Below the pieces are notes generated by a model. That model had not been told where the DNA came from and did not search any database. It saw only the letters and a program-made list of their open reading frames with translations. The position numbers were made by a program, and so were the translations under genes. A stretch of DNA of 64,000 bases, taken from NCBI GenBank assembly GCA_973895155.1, contig OZ316896.1, positions 13,392,001 through 13,456,000 of the forward strand, in the 5' to 3' direction. Origin of the DNA: Marsupella aquatica. Lineage: Eukaryota > Marchantiophyta. Of the stretch, positions 22,751 through 34,205 are shown one piece after another (positions within the stretch are counted from its first letter, which is position 1; every line of letters begins with the position of its first letter).

Positions 22751-25698
22751 TTACCATGCTTCTACCCTCTCATTTGTTTGATCAATAGTGTTCACGAGCC
22801 TTCCACCTTTGGCCTTCCCTTTGCCTCGCTTCTTCGGAACTACTATACAATATTCTTGATATTGTACTGGTGGAGTTTCTACGACAGGCTCACTCTCATG
22901 ATGGCCATTTGGAATAGCTCCCGCGCAATCATTGTTGTGCCCGTCTGTATCAGGTGCCTCTGGACCAGCAGAGGCAGGCCTTGAATCCAGTACAACATCT
23001 TCACGATCTCGTAGGGTCCTCAAGATTAAGGTTTTGAGGAAGTTCATAACTTGCACCGCATGCATCAGTGCTGTAAGAGGATCGGCCATCTGCACGTCAC
23101 CAACACTTACAATGTTAATTATGGATCACTGTCTATAAACGAAATATCTTCAATCGCACAGGTTATGGACCATATCACTGTCAATAAACGAAATTTCTTC
23201 AATCGTACAGGTTAAGGATATTCTAAAGACCCATTGACACCATGGCGAGCATACCTGAGTCATATTGGGAGCGAAAACCATGGCGATATTGCGGGCATTC
23301 ATCTTATTGACCTGTTCCTCTTGAGCAACATCTGCCATCAAATTGACAGCCCAGTCCAAAAGGGCTGCCTGTGTAGGAGGGAGCAGTTTCACTAGCTCCA
23401 CACATTGCTCCTCGGTGTGACATTGCATTACTTGCTCTGGTGAAAGAGAATCCAGCACTCCTCGTGGTAGCTCCCTGAACCAAGCCTGCCCAACCCACGA
23501 ATCGTCCAGAACGTCATTTCATCTCTTTCGTGTTCAATATGCGAAGAGCCAAATGTTGACAAACAAAAATCCTACGCACTTAGGCAACTGCAGGGAGCAA
23601 GACCAAAAAGACAAGAGGCAAAGCGCATGGCCACAACGACCACCAATCCTATGTCAACACTGCTTCTCAAAAAGTTCCGTAATAGTGGTATCACGATGGT
23701 TCGAAGGGACTCCACGGCCCACGACGACTGGCTTGATCTGGCATGTCATTATGCTCAGCAGATTGTGCAAAAAGTCACTTCAGGAGGACACCCGGTAAGC
23801 AATCACTACATCTCGTTGTAAAAAGGTTCTGCCACTTATCTGGACAAGACACCCTGTCTGACACGTCTACAGGACCAACCCAAGCCCGGGACGACCGGCA
23901 ACATGACATGATCTTCCTTAAACTATGAAAGAACAGTACGCCTCCGACACAACCAACATAATTGTGTCATGACGAGCACTGCGACAACTCGAACCTCCTA
24001 TTAAACATAATACCCAACAGTACCCAACGGGCTCCTGTTGCTACCTACCTCGCTGGAAACGCTGCAATCGAGGAAAATGAAAACGTCTCGACATCTACCA
24101 AGCAAGTACCAAAAGCTACAGACGACCTGCTATCCCAGCTTCTGGCCATTAGCCGATTCCCTTTCTCAGCTTAAGTCGTAAGAAGATACATCAAGAACCC
24201 GTGCCAATCTCACGGAATAACGAGAAGACTGTCATCTTTTCGCTGTAGCACTTGGCCAAATTCCGACCGAGAGAAGACTGCTAAGGGCTAACATGGCTAA
24301 TGAGAGACCTATCGACCACAGCATGCCCTCACGTACCTTGATGAGACCAGCAAGACAGTGAAGATCGATATCGTTCGGAACGATGCCTTTATTAAGCTGC
24401 TTCCTAGCGTGCTCTTCATGGATGCTTTCGGCGTTGATCCTAAAGATACCTTCAACCTGCGGAATTCGAAGCACAGAAAAACAGAACGGTGTCAACAGAA
24501 GTGAGACAGTCATAATGCCGACACTCCCATGGCAAACTTAGCTCGCACTCCTTAAAGGTGTCAACGAGATAATCACATCTTAACAGAGCCAACCTCGGCA
24601 AGTTCTGGCTTTCCGTTCCCCAAAATTCAAGAAAAGAAGGAAAACCCACAACTCCCACAAGTAATCCAGTAGACACACATCGCGAGTAATCCTAATCAAA
24701 GGTTCCTAGCGGTCCAAGTTCCAGAGTGACTAGAGACAGACGAATGGAATCCAATTGTGCCACAAACCTTCATGCCTCCTTGGATATAGAGTGCTTCTTG
24801 CATCAGAAGCAGAATGGTCGGAACGCTATTTCCCTTCGCATCGTAAGAACATTGCATCGACTCCGCCGAAACACCAAACACGCTCGCACTGCGACAGAAA
24901 GAAAATAATTTAACTTCCCAAGCAGGGCAGGAGAATAGGGTGGCCCCCATAATTCCAGCTTCGTCGATGAAAAACCCCTGCAGCAGAATTCTCTGAGCAG
25001 AGCTACGTCTCTCTAGCAACCTTCCGGGGGACCACAAACCAGACTACTTCGAATTCCAACGAGTAGATTGAATGGTTACTACGTATTCAGCTACAAACGC
25101 AAGAAGTGAAGGCATCAACTAACCTGGCGCTAGGAACCCTTCTAGGGACTTCGACTTCAAACTCCACGGGCAAGCCGAGAAACCCATTGTAGCGGTCGAA
25201 GGTGACATGAGCAACATGCTGCACATTCGTCGGCCAGCCAATGTCCATGTTGCATTCTTCGTCGGGGGCCCTGCACGTGAGCAGGGAGCGGCGAAAGGCA
25301 GCCAGCATGAGGGCCAGCATCGACAGCTGGCGTTGAGCCCTTTCGTGGTCGCTTTCTCTCCTTCGAGTGACCTCTCCGCCATTACCGCCCCCATGATGAT
25401 TATGATGCCTGCTCACCACCATTTCACCTCCCCTTTCCATGATGTGCTCCTCATAATCTACAGTACTTAACCGGTTGCTCCCACCACTACGCACCTGATG
25501 GTGATGGTGGTGTTGGTGGTAGCGAGGCTGTTGTTGCTCTGATACACCCATGACCGTGTGAATGAGAGGAGATGATGGATTTCCAACGAAGTCGTCGGAG
25601 TCTGATTCGTCTGAAGTATACTGTCCATTGCAACTGTAGTCATCAGAATCCGTGTTATCAGATGGGTACTGACGCCGAGAAGGAAGAGCTTCCGTCAT
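22751..25698 (-). CDS. ROP GTPase-activating protein (CRIB + RhoGAP), five exons
   Basis: Exons on the minus strand are 25698-25124, 24888-24768, 24456-24337, 23485-23255 and 23089-22751. All introns are GT-AG and phases agree, giving 461 residues ending at TAA. Residues 1-150 are acidic and low-complexity, with a His run (HQHHHHHQ). The CRIB motif IGWPTNVQHVAHVTFDRYNG is at about 153-172. The RhoGAP domain runs from about 193 to 380, with FGVSAESMQCSYD, the arginine finger in GIFRI (Arg 238), DIDLHCLAGLIK, AWFRELP, NARNIAMVFAPNMTQ and DPLTALMHAVQVMNFLKTLI. CRIB plus RhoGAP is the plant ROPGAP architecture; it stimulates GTP hydrolysis by ROP GTPases at the plasma membrane in polar growth. 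The start chosen is the first ATG (MTEALPS). The frame stays open upstream to 25806, where TTTGACAG looks like an acceptor, so a 5'-UTR or coding exon may lie further upstream. Confidence 0.93.
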
Positions 25699-25806
25699 CT
25701 CTTTTTTCACTCTGAAACGGGGATGATCGTCGACTTCAATTCCTCTTCCTCCCAGTCCTTCTCTTGCAATGCCTTTCACCAGCAGAGGCCCTCGTTGTCC
25801 TGTCAA

Positions 25807-26714
25807 AGGAAGTAGTGCCGATTAATGAATGAAAACCTTTAGGATTAATTCCTGGCTTTGACATGAATGTCAGCAGGCACGATCTGTTACAGTATCAGGG
25901 TAAGAAACCCTAAGAGCCTCGATCAAAACAACTAGTGGATGCTCGATCAAAACAACTAGTGGATGCTGTTGCTGTGAGGGTGACAGCACCAGCGCATCAT
26001 GATCACTTTCTCCAAAACGTCGACGAGGCTCTGTTTGCGCGTGAATTGGTACAACCCAAAAGAGACAATGGATGGCAATCACAGTTCGACATCGTAGTAG
26101 GCTGAGAGTAACCCTGAAAGCGCGATCACAATTTTCCCAGTTCTAACAAGAACGACGCTGGACAGCACTGGAGCGTGGTGGATAAAGCGTCACCAAAAAT
26201 GGGCGTGAGTGAAACAGAGGACAAACCTTCACGCCCAAGCGGAAAGTCCCCATTCCAAAACATCACATCCGCTCACCCCTTCACAAGACTAACATCACGT
26301 ATGGGAGAGAAATTCGCGAAAAGAAACTGCCGAACCCTATGCATTACAGCCCCTCAAGTAGCCCATGCATCGGCCCAGCCCAAAGAGTAACACAATCTAA
26401 CACCCTGTGAGCCTCAACCTCGTCAATTGACGAACCACTAAAGCCAAATGGGCACGACAACTTTTAGTTGCTCGGTCGGACCTACGGCTTAAGCGATTGA
26501 GTCAGAAGTGATTTACAAAATAATCTCACCCCAGTGAACTTTCCAGAACCGTGAACTAAATGTCATTTTCGTTTCGGAACGGTGTCGCTTATATGCCAAC
26601 TAGAGGAGTAACGCTTAATGACTCTGTGGGACCCCACGAAATCACTAGCCTCACACGAGCATTCACTCTCGGCTCAGGATAGTTCGAACCAGTGAGCTGA
26701 CGCCAAAATCGTCC
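25807..26714. other. upstream of ROPGAP, nothing further recognised
   Basis: Probably 5' untranslated or intronic sequence of the minus-strand ROPGAP gene. It contains an exact direct repeat (CTCGATCAAAACAACTAGTGGATG class) at about 25918-25941 and 25942-25965. No open frame with a domain. Confidence 0.4.
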
Positions 26715-27320
26715 TTAACAACCCCAGCTCGGTGGCGACAAATACAAGGGACCATGCTCAGGACTCTCGTCCGAGACGAGGAAATCATAAACAAAAAAGG
26801 GGAACTGATACGAAGCTCTCCCAAATGCTGCTAGCAGACTGAACCCATAGTGACCCTCACCACCGCTCACGAAGAAATCTCCACAACGAGACCATGCAAC
26901 TATACCCAAACACGCTACTAATAACGCATTAATCATTAACAGTACAATAGACATCAATACCTCTGCCGTGGGAAGCATGTGCAAGTGCTCCTCCCAACCG
27001 TCAACAAGAATTCATGATTCCTGTTCGAAAGACTTTCTACATTATGAAACCTGCTTGCAAGGAATAAGAAAAAAAATGGCGAAGGGGAGAGACCAAACCT
27101 GTGTTCGGCTTGGAAGGATTGGAACTCCGGTAATACATCGTGACGATGATGAACAAGAAGGCGATGAAGAATGCCGAAATCACAGAGAAACAGAAACCCG
27201 CCGGATGAACAATGGCTTCTACGGAGGTATCGATGTCCAAGATATGAGGATGAGGAGCGACAGTGTTGGACGAGCCGTCGCGTCCAAAAAAAAGGCACGA
27301 GTCCGAGGATTGGAGGATAC
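26715..27320 (-). CDS. possible spliced membrane protein (two exons, partial)
   Basis: On the minus strand, exon 27320-27099 is bounded by an acceptor (TTGTCCAG) and a donor (ACACAG|GTTTGG). It joins in phase to 26962-26715, preceded by acceptor CACGGCAG, and ends at a stop at 26715. The joined reading has a hydrophilic start with GRDGSSNTVAPHPHILDIDT, a transmembrane segment (FSVISAFFIAFLFIIVTMYY), a short basic loop, and a second segment (MSIVLLMINALLVACLGIVAW) followed by GHYGFSLLAAF. That two hydrophobic helices come together with matching phase is the main support. No family was recognised, and no first exon or ATG was identified. It could instead be chance frames in the 5' region of the ROPGAP gene. 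Confidence 0.35.
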
Positions 27321-27324
27321 CTGG

Positions 27325-28660
27325 ACAATACGAACACCGCCCTGCTCAGCCTATGAAAAGAAAAAGGAGATGAACAAGAACCGCGATAGAGGCCCCTGAG
27401 GTTGCTTCTGGCACAAGAACCGTCTACCTTGGACGCAGACCACCACGATAAACAATCTCCACCTCCCTACACTCTAGAAATTGCTCCACCCGGAATATAG
27501 CAGCTACCCTCATCTAAACATCCACTAGCTCCTTCTGCTCTGCTCCAGCTGTTGCCCTATGGCAGACTTGTTTACAAAAAAGAATGGTTTGAGGTGTGAG
27601 ACACCAAGTACAGAAAGACCTCCAGGTTCAAGACCCTCGACTCCAAGTTCATGTGGATGGAATGATAGCAAGTGGCCAAGAACGGCAAATTCCGAATTGG
27701 CATGAGAAAGCTGCTCGGTTTGACGAGCACTCGGACAGCGAGACCTCAACGACCATAATATGGAAGCTATTTTGCTACAGTGGTGGGACACAGTCGCCGA
27801 GCGACTGCAGCGAGCAGTCGTTGTTACAATGATGGACTGACCTGCTCCGCCAACTTGAAAAAAATTCAAGAAGCCACGGTCAGAGTGAAAGCTTGCTTGC
27901 CAAAGCGACCAGCCGGTGACCGAATAACGCACGACCCACCAGCAAGAGAACTGCAGAACGAAGTTCAAAATGGATGATCCCAGATAGCTGGTAGGCTAGA
28001 TGACTTGTCGAGGTAGCTCTACAAGTCAAAGGGATCCAGACTAAACGAGCAACGGGAACAGAGAAAGAAACGGAGACGGATGGTGAAGTACGAAGTCTGT
28101 TGACACTTTGAATCCTTTGAGACAAAGAACATTCCTCACTCTCCTCCCCTCCTCCTCACAAGCCAACTAGCAGTCACCTACGGGCAATCCTGCTGTCAAG
28201 ACAAGACAGCCCCCGGGCATGCTGAGCATGGTTTTCTTGGCTGCCCAGCAGCACGCTGCCGAGCACCTTACCGAATAAACAAGAAAGGATGAGGAATTAA
28301 AGAACGCCAGAAGGGTGACTCTAGTCGACCCACAATCAGACAAAACGTACTAAGTAGGACGTGATCCCATTCCTTTCCAGCACTCCAACCCCCCTTCACC
28401 TCACCCTCCTCAACAGCTCGATACACACTCGCTACGCAACAAGCTATGCTGCATCACTGGTCAAAAAGCTGTCAACGATTCTACGGACTCTGCCCACAAG
28501 CTTCTCTTCAAGCTGACCAAGTCCATGGGCCGCAAGCAAGAACCGCATGAAGCAGCATCCGCGGAGCTCTAACATGCTCTACTCCTCCTTCCTCCTCATC
28601 ATCATCACCCAGACCCACCCAATTAATCACTTCCTTCTCATCAATAACCCCATCAAGTCA
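27325..28660. other. no supported gene
   Basis: Open frames on both strands (for example 27525-27968 minus) overlap one another and have no recognised domain. Upstream exons of the possible membrane protein may lie here. Confidence 0.35.
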
Positions 28661-28667
28661 TCAACCC

Positions 28668-28692
28668 AACCCCCGCCCCCCCCCCCCCCGCC
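28668..28692. repeat. poly-C tract
   Basis: Run of C with few interruptions at about 28672-28690, a likely site of length variation. Confidence 0.85.
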
Positions 28693-28867
28693 TTCTCCTC
28701 CACCCTCAATCAACCGCTCAGCCGGGCAGCATCATCATCTACGCCGCGAGAAACTCGTTCGCGCACAGTAGGGAGGAGAGAGAAAGTCATCAACAGGAGC
28801 GATTGGGAACAAGAGAACGACCGATAAAGAACCGGTGACAGAAAGAATCCAAGACCTTGACAAGCCC

Positions 28868-28946
28868 CCAACAACAACAACAACAGCAGCAGATTCCTCT
28901 GCGGTGCATGTGTAGTGTTGGCAGGCAGGCAGGCAGGCAGGCAGGC
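28868..28946. repeat. CAA/CAG run and (GGCA)n microsatellite
   Basis: A CAACAACAA...CAGCAGCAG stretch at 28868-28893 is followed by seven tandem GGCA units at about 28919-28946. Confidence 0.9.
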
Positions 28947-28949
28947 ACT

Positions 28950-29400
28950 CGGATCTCAACCGAATTCAATTCTGTTTCCGCCCTCATCGCCTTCGTCTCA
29001 ACTCTCGACGCAACATCCCTTGTTACGGAGCAGTACACTACTACTGTTGTCAGTACCAAAAATTACACACGGCATGCGTCTCGAGCGAACCTCCGTCTCG
29101 AGGGGGCCTTTCTTTGCCTACGTCATTTAGCTGGGATTAACTTTAGCTGCTCCGCCAAAGTCTCCAGGCCAGCGAGGCCAGACGAGCCCAGCCAGCGAAG
29201 CCGAGCCAGCGAGTTCGGAGTTCCGAGTCCCGAGGCAGCGCATGCCGATTGCCGAGGCAGGGAAGGCCGACCCGACAAAAGCGGCCTTACGCACGCCAAA
29301 TTCCAGATTTTTCAAATTTTTTCCATTTTGGGGATCTTGCAGGTACCGGGGTTAAGGGTTTACCGGGGTTAATAAAGGTGACCGGGTGATCTACCCTGCT
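28950..29400. other. GC-rich stretch with short internal repeats
   Basis: GCCAGCGAG / GCCGAG motifs repeat imperfectly at 29165-29275. A 171-codon frame crosses the area on the plus strand but is composed largely of simple-sequence translation. No gene supported. Confidence 0.4.
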
Positions 29401-29417
29401 ACTGTAGGTGAACCATG

Positions 29418-29500
29418 TCACGGCGGTAAGGAACAAAGCGATTTAGTGCTCTAGTCATGATACGTCCTGTCTGCCAGTGATCCATCCAAAACAGATATAA
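29418..29500. repeat. dispersed repeat, copy 1
   Basis: GGTAAGGAACAAAGCGATTT followed by GATACGTCCTGTCTGCCAGT resembles 30379-30462 (GTAAAGAACAAGGTGATT then ATATATCCTGCATGCCACTG) over about 80 bases. Confidence 0.6.
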
Positions 29501-29539
29501 TAGTATTGCGATCCAGATTTCAATTTATTCCTGTTTTGC

Positions 29540-29717
29540 GGATTGTGCTGGTACAGAGGTTATTAAGGCTTTACTGGGTTTTAAGTGGGCTTTACTTGGT
29601 TTATAGGCACCTGGACCTTTAGAGAACTGGATTGTGCTGGTACAGGGGTTATTAAGGCTTTATTGGGTTTTAAGTGGGCTTTACTTGGTTTATAGGCACC
29701 TGGACCTTTAGAGAACT
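29540..29717 (+). repeat. 89-bp tandem duplication, nearly identical
   Basis: GGATTGTGCTGGTACAGRGG begins at 29540 and 29629, and both units end CCTTTAGAGAACT. I count two differences between the units, so the duplication is recent. Confidence 0.95.
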
Positions 29718-30378
29718 CCAATTAGTTTGCACTATAGAGCTTTTAAGCATATTGTCACTAAAGATGTTTGAATTTATAATACTATCATTATTTTTTATTT
29801 TTTTACAAAAATACCACTTTTCTGTATATAGTTCCTCTAATTATCTTGGTAAACTTGTTATCCATATACAAAACAATGATATTTTTATAAATACAAAAAA
29901 AACAGTGAGAGTATTATGAATTAGAACATTTTTAGTGGTAAAGTAATCAAAAATTGTTGCACTATATGCATGGTCATTGATGAATTTAGCAAGTTTGACA
30001 AAGGATTGCCTTTTGGGGAGCCCCACTGGGACGCACTGGGTTTAAACCTGCCCTCACAGCCTATCAGAAGTTGCTTCCCATGCGCCAAAACTACAATGCT
30101 TGGGCACCCCTGCAATTTGGGTTTTCACATTTTTGCCAAAATCAAGGGAGGGTGCCAATGCTGCATCTCAATCCTCGTGAACCACCTTGCTGCATCTCGG
30201 AATGGCAGCAGGCACCGTGCGCATTGCTTGCTCAAGCTTAGGTAGTGGCACAGGTGGGGCTCATCCAAGGGTGCCCTCCACCACCCTAAATGTGGCCACT
30301 ATCTGAACAAGTCACCCACCCCTTTACCAGGTGAGAGTATGGTGAACGATGGATATACTCTAACCCAGTTCTAGGGAC

Positions 30379-30462
30379 AATGTTGCGACTGTAAAGAACA
30401 AGGTGATTGGGTGATCTAAACATAATATATCCTGCATGCCACTGATCCAAACAGCTATGTCT
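30379..30462. repeat. dispersed repeat, copy 2
   Basis: Diverged match to 29418-29500. The two copies bracket about 900 bases that include the 89-bp duplication and may be ends of one decayed element. Confidence 0.6.
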
Positions 30463-32500
30463 CCAACTCCTGGGAGGTATTTGCTTAATAGATCCCCAAA
30501 TTTTATTTTATTTTAACTGTTATTTGCCTGGACTCTATTGAGGATATTGATATCAGGGATCACCTGTGGATCCATCAAATAATAATTTTCATTTTGGGGG
30601 TCTAGCAAGCACAAATTGTCAACTCCCAATAAAAAAATGTTAAACAGAGTGTTCTAAACAGGACGGCTCCCGTCTGGTGGTACTCCAAATAGGTAGGCAA
30701 GGGGGGCTTGGGGTTGGGTTTGTTAACGTTATTCATCGAACATCACTACTTCCGATGTAAGAACCAGTCGTAAATTGTCCCCGGCACGTGTCAGGCAGGG
30801 TATGGAATATCGTTGACTGGGATTCAAGTTTAAATCTTGTTCAGTGTTGACGTCATCCTTCTTTAGGAGTACTATTTTTTAATTGTATTTTAGTGTCCGT
30901 TACATTGGTTCCCCAGTGTCTCACGGTCTCTCTTTCGCCTGGCTCCACATATATAAGGCAAAGATTCCCATGGATAAAATACTCGCATGTACCTACCAGT
31001 AGGTTTCTGGGGGTGTGCATTTTATTTCTTTTGATTTTGGTGTTTGCTCTCTCTTTGGCTTTTATTCTTTATACATTGCTTGCCCCCTTTCCTGTGGCTC
31101 CTTTTCTCCTCAAAACATCTACAGGACCACTAATGTCCAATAGTTTGGTTGGTCTTTAGATTTTGGTGTTTGTCCAACACTGGACCGCTTTTGCTTTTAT
31201 TACTTTGTACATTATTTGGCAGTTTTTCCCTTACAAAAATGCAGTACTAATGTCTAATAGTTTGGTTCCCTTACTTCCATGAATTTTTCAATTATTTTTT
31301 ACGACGGGAGAGAAAACTGCCCAAGAGTGAAATGTTTAATAGTTGTGTACCTTGCTTTGATGAATTACAATTTAATGTTTTCTAATGTTGGAAGCTTTGT
31401 TAGTCACCAACAACTAATGCACCAGCAAGTGCAAGATGAAATTAAAACAACACAAGAAAGTTAAGAAACTAGTAAAAGTCAACCCAAAAAATCAACACCC
31501 ATCTTGTATGGCCAAAGAGACTCAAAAAAGCATAAGGAATAGAATACCTAGCAAAAGAATATGTTTATCTTTTGGGACAGAAAGTGAAAGCTCTCCCAAG
31601 AGGGTATGCAGTGCATTTGGCTTTGTTCCGTGTGGAAAAGTCCTTTCAATTTGCATTGGAAAAGAGGATTAGAAACCAACTAACAACTATCCTACAGGTC
31701 TGTTCAAACGAGTAAGATAGGAAAGAAAGAAAAGAAAAGAAAAAAAAAGGAGAGCATGATAAAACCTTGCTTCAAGGAACACAAGAAGAAGGCCCTAGCC
31801 CCAATGACCAGTACGAGTTTAAGAGATAATTGACTGAGTGCATTTGGGAATTATTGACTCAACGGAGTAAAGTCAATTGTGGTAGGATTCTATCCGAAGG
31901 TAGGGTAGCCCAAAATATTGTAGATATTGTAATCAGATTCTTGGAAATACACAGCAAAAGTGTCCTGGGATGGTACAAATTATAACAGGAGCATGGGTGC
32001 AGCAGCTGACACTACAATCGAGGTGGAGGTAGATAGGAAGATCCTTGGTGGGACTAATGCGCTCTTTGGCCACTGGCCCAATATATATCTACTACATCCA
32101 AAAGCTACAATAAGGGTCTAGTACTAATAGGTGTAGAACTGAAAATGGACACAAAGGTACTCATCAATCATCTACTGTAGTTACAAGCAAAGTTCAGGCT
32201 AGTAGATTAAAACATAACTGAAGCACTTCATCCAATGGAGGAAACTCTGTTCATTTTGGCGTGTGACGAAACAATAAAAAAAATCCTTGCACTAGCAAAA
32301 TTTTATTCAAGTGAACCCTGTTTTTCTATATCCAACTGCCTCGCTAACAACAAACCTGGTATGTAGCATCCATTACTCCTCTTTTGGCTAGCAATTTCAA
32401 GTATAAAAAACACTAAAAATCTATAAGGCAGGAAAAATCAAAAGAAAACTATACCACTAGTGACTCCTAACAACAGGGTCCTCCCTATCAAAATTCATCT
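30463..32500. other. gene-poor stretch
   Basis: No gene supported. A G-box CACGTG (30785-30790) and a palindromic TGACGTCA (30848-30855) lie 60 bases apart, but no convincing gene follows; the frames at 30893-31159 and 31279-31672 have no recognised domain. A-rich runs occur near 31720-31750. Confidence 0.4.
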
Positions 32501-33560
32501 TTGCTCAGGATGTAATACCTCAGGATCTGGTATAATCTATCTACTCTAAATCCAATCTTGGGCTCACAAACTTTGTTGAAAATACTGCCTAGCTTTGCAC
32601 CGCTATCGCAAAAGCAACAAAGTCCATCCTTGGATGGACCACCACATTTGACCTAGGGACTGAAGGACCATGCAACCTTTTGACACCCAAAAATGTGAGC
32701 ATTCATTCATTCAAAACAAAGTTACTAGCCTGACATAGGTTACAATACAGCTAAAGTATTGGGATAATCTCTCAAGACAAATACAATCTTGGACACAATC
32801 ATAAACTTTATTGAAAAAATGACGTTGCTGTGCATCACAATGTATGAATTGTTCAAAGGCAACAAGGTTCCTGCTTGGATGGACCACCACATTTGACATA
32901 GGGACCCCAGGAACCAACAACCTTTTGACACCCAAAAATGTGAGCGTCCATTGAAAGGAAAGTCTTTGCCATGCTATAAATTTAGCTAAAGCACTAGAAT
33001 GAAGGGTACTCTGATAGTCTCTCAAGACAAAATAAAATCTTGAACACATAGACTTTGTTGAAAACATGACGTTGCTTTACATCACAAAGGGAACTAATTG
33101 TTAAGGCAGAAGAAACAAAGTTTATGTTTAGATGGACCACCACATTTGACTTAGAGGGATTCAACCATGCAGCCTTTTGATAGGCAAAACTGTGAGCATT
33201 TTTACAAAGGAAAGTCACTGGCCTGGTATGGGTTAAAATACTGCTAACGGGGTTCACTAAATGTAGGGTTAGGGAACTGGGATAATCGCTCAAGACAAAA
33301 AACAGTCTTGGACATAGAAACTTTGATGAAAATATGACGTTTCTTTACATCACCAAAAGAATAATTTGTTCAGTGGCAAATCCTTAAAAAGTTTATTCTT
33401 GGATGGACCACAACATTTGACCTAAGGATCCCGATTGAGACACGCAACATTTTCACACCAAAAATGTGAGCATTCATACAAAGGAAAGGTACTATCTGAA
33501 TAAAAACTATTATATAATATTCTGAGATGGCCCTTTCCAGTTCTTTCTCAAATGTGGTCC
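32500..33560. repeat. 250-268-bp satellite-like tandem repeat, about 4 copies
   Basis: CTCTCAAGACAAA starts near 32769 and 33019, with a variant near 33287. A first copy without this exact start lies at 32536-32768, and a truncated fourth after 33287. Shared blocks are AACTTTRTTGAAAAwATGAC, TGGATGGACCACCACATTTG, GACMYAGGG, and ACMCCCAAAAATGTGAGC. Copies differ at perhaps 15-25 percent of positions. Stop codons occur in all frames of the consensus. Confidence 0.88.
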
Positions 33561-34085
33561 ATGGGTTCATCTATTTCCAAATTCTGCACCAAAGAAACCC
33601 AGGAGGTTATTGAGAAGTGTCATCATAACAAAACCTACTGTCTCCCCCAAAACGCAGTGGCATGGAGTTGTGATCAAAAATGAAAATTTTCAGGTACGGT
33701 GAAAAAATGTCATTTGACCTCAAATGCAACGTCTATTTAGCACAACACCCGTGCATTGTGTTTGCGCTGAAAGCTATGTTCAAGTTCTGGCCCTAACCTG
33801 TTCTACTTTGAGCGACAATAGATACAAAAGTCATGAATCATATGATAATCTCAATATTCAAGCACAACACCTGGGATTGTGTCCCGCCTATAACTCCTCT
33901 TGTAAACAAATGACTGAGGAGTTTAGGCAGGATTGTATATTGTAGTGCCTGGTTATAGGTCACACATGGCAGTTTCTGTTATGCACAGATTTTGCTGAGG
34001 CTCGGAGTTGGTTTCATGCTGGGCTATACCTTGTTGATTTCTTCTGCTTCCAAGTGGCTTATTTCCCTTTGGGGTTGACAGGTCT
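33561..34085. other. intergenic
   Basis: No gene, RNA or repeat recognised. Confidence 0.45.
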
Positions 34086-34205
34086 CTACTTAAGTTGCTG
34101 TTGTCAGTTTTTTGCTTTCAAGGTTAATTGTTGGAATGGTATGCCCTCTTTGGCTGTTGGCCTTGTGTTATAAAGCTTCTGGCCTTTTCCAACATTAAAG
34201 AGATT
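34086..34205 (+). mobile_element. possible LINE 3' tail fragment
   Basis: T-rich text with GCCCTCTTTGGCTGTTGGCC and CTTCTGGCCTTTTCC ending ACATTAAAGAGATTAATCAA resembles the 3' tail of the LINE at about 8420-8556 in style (TTTGGCCCCCT, AAATAAAA). Low confidence: the likeness is one of composition and motif order. Confidence 0.3.

Noticed and set aside
27525-27968. 147-codon minus-strand frame as first exon of the membrane protein
   Set aside because: Composition is not protein-like, no acceptable donor in the needed phase was clearly better than others, and a plus-strand frame overlaps it.
30785-30855. G-box CACGTG and TGACGTCA as a promoter
   Set aside because: No supported gene follows, and single short motifs occur by chance in a window this size.
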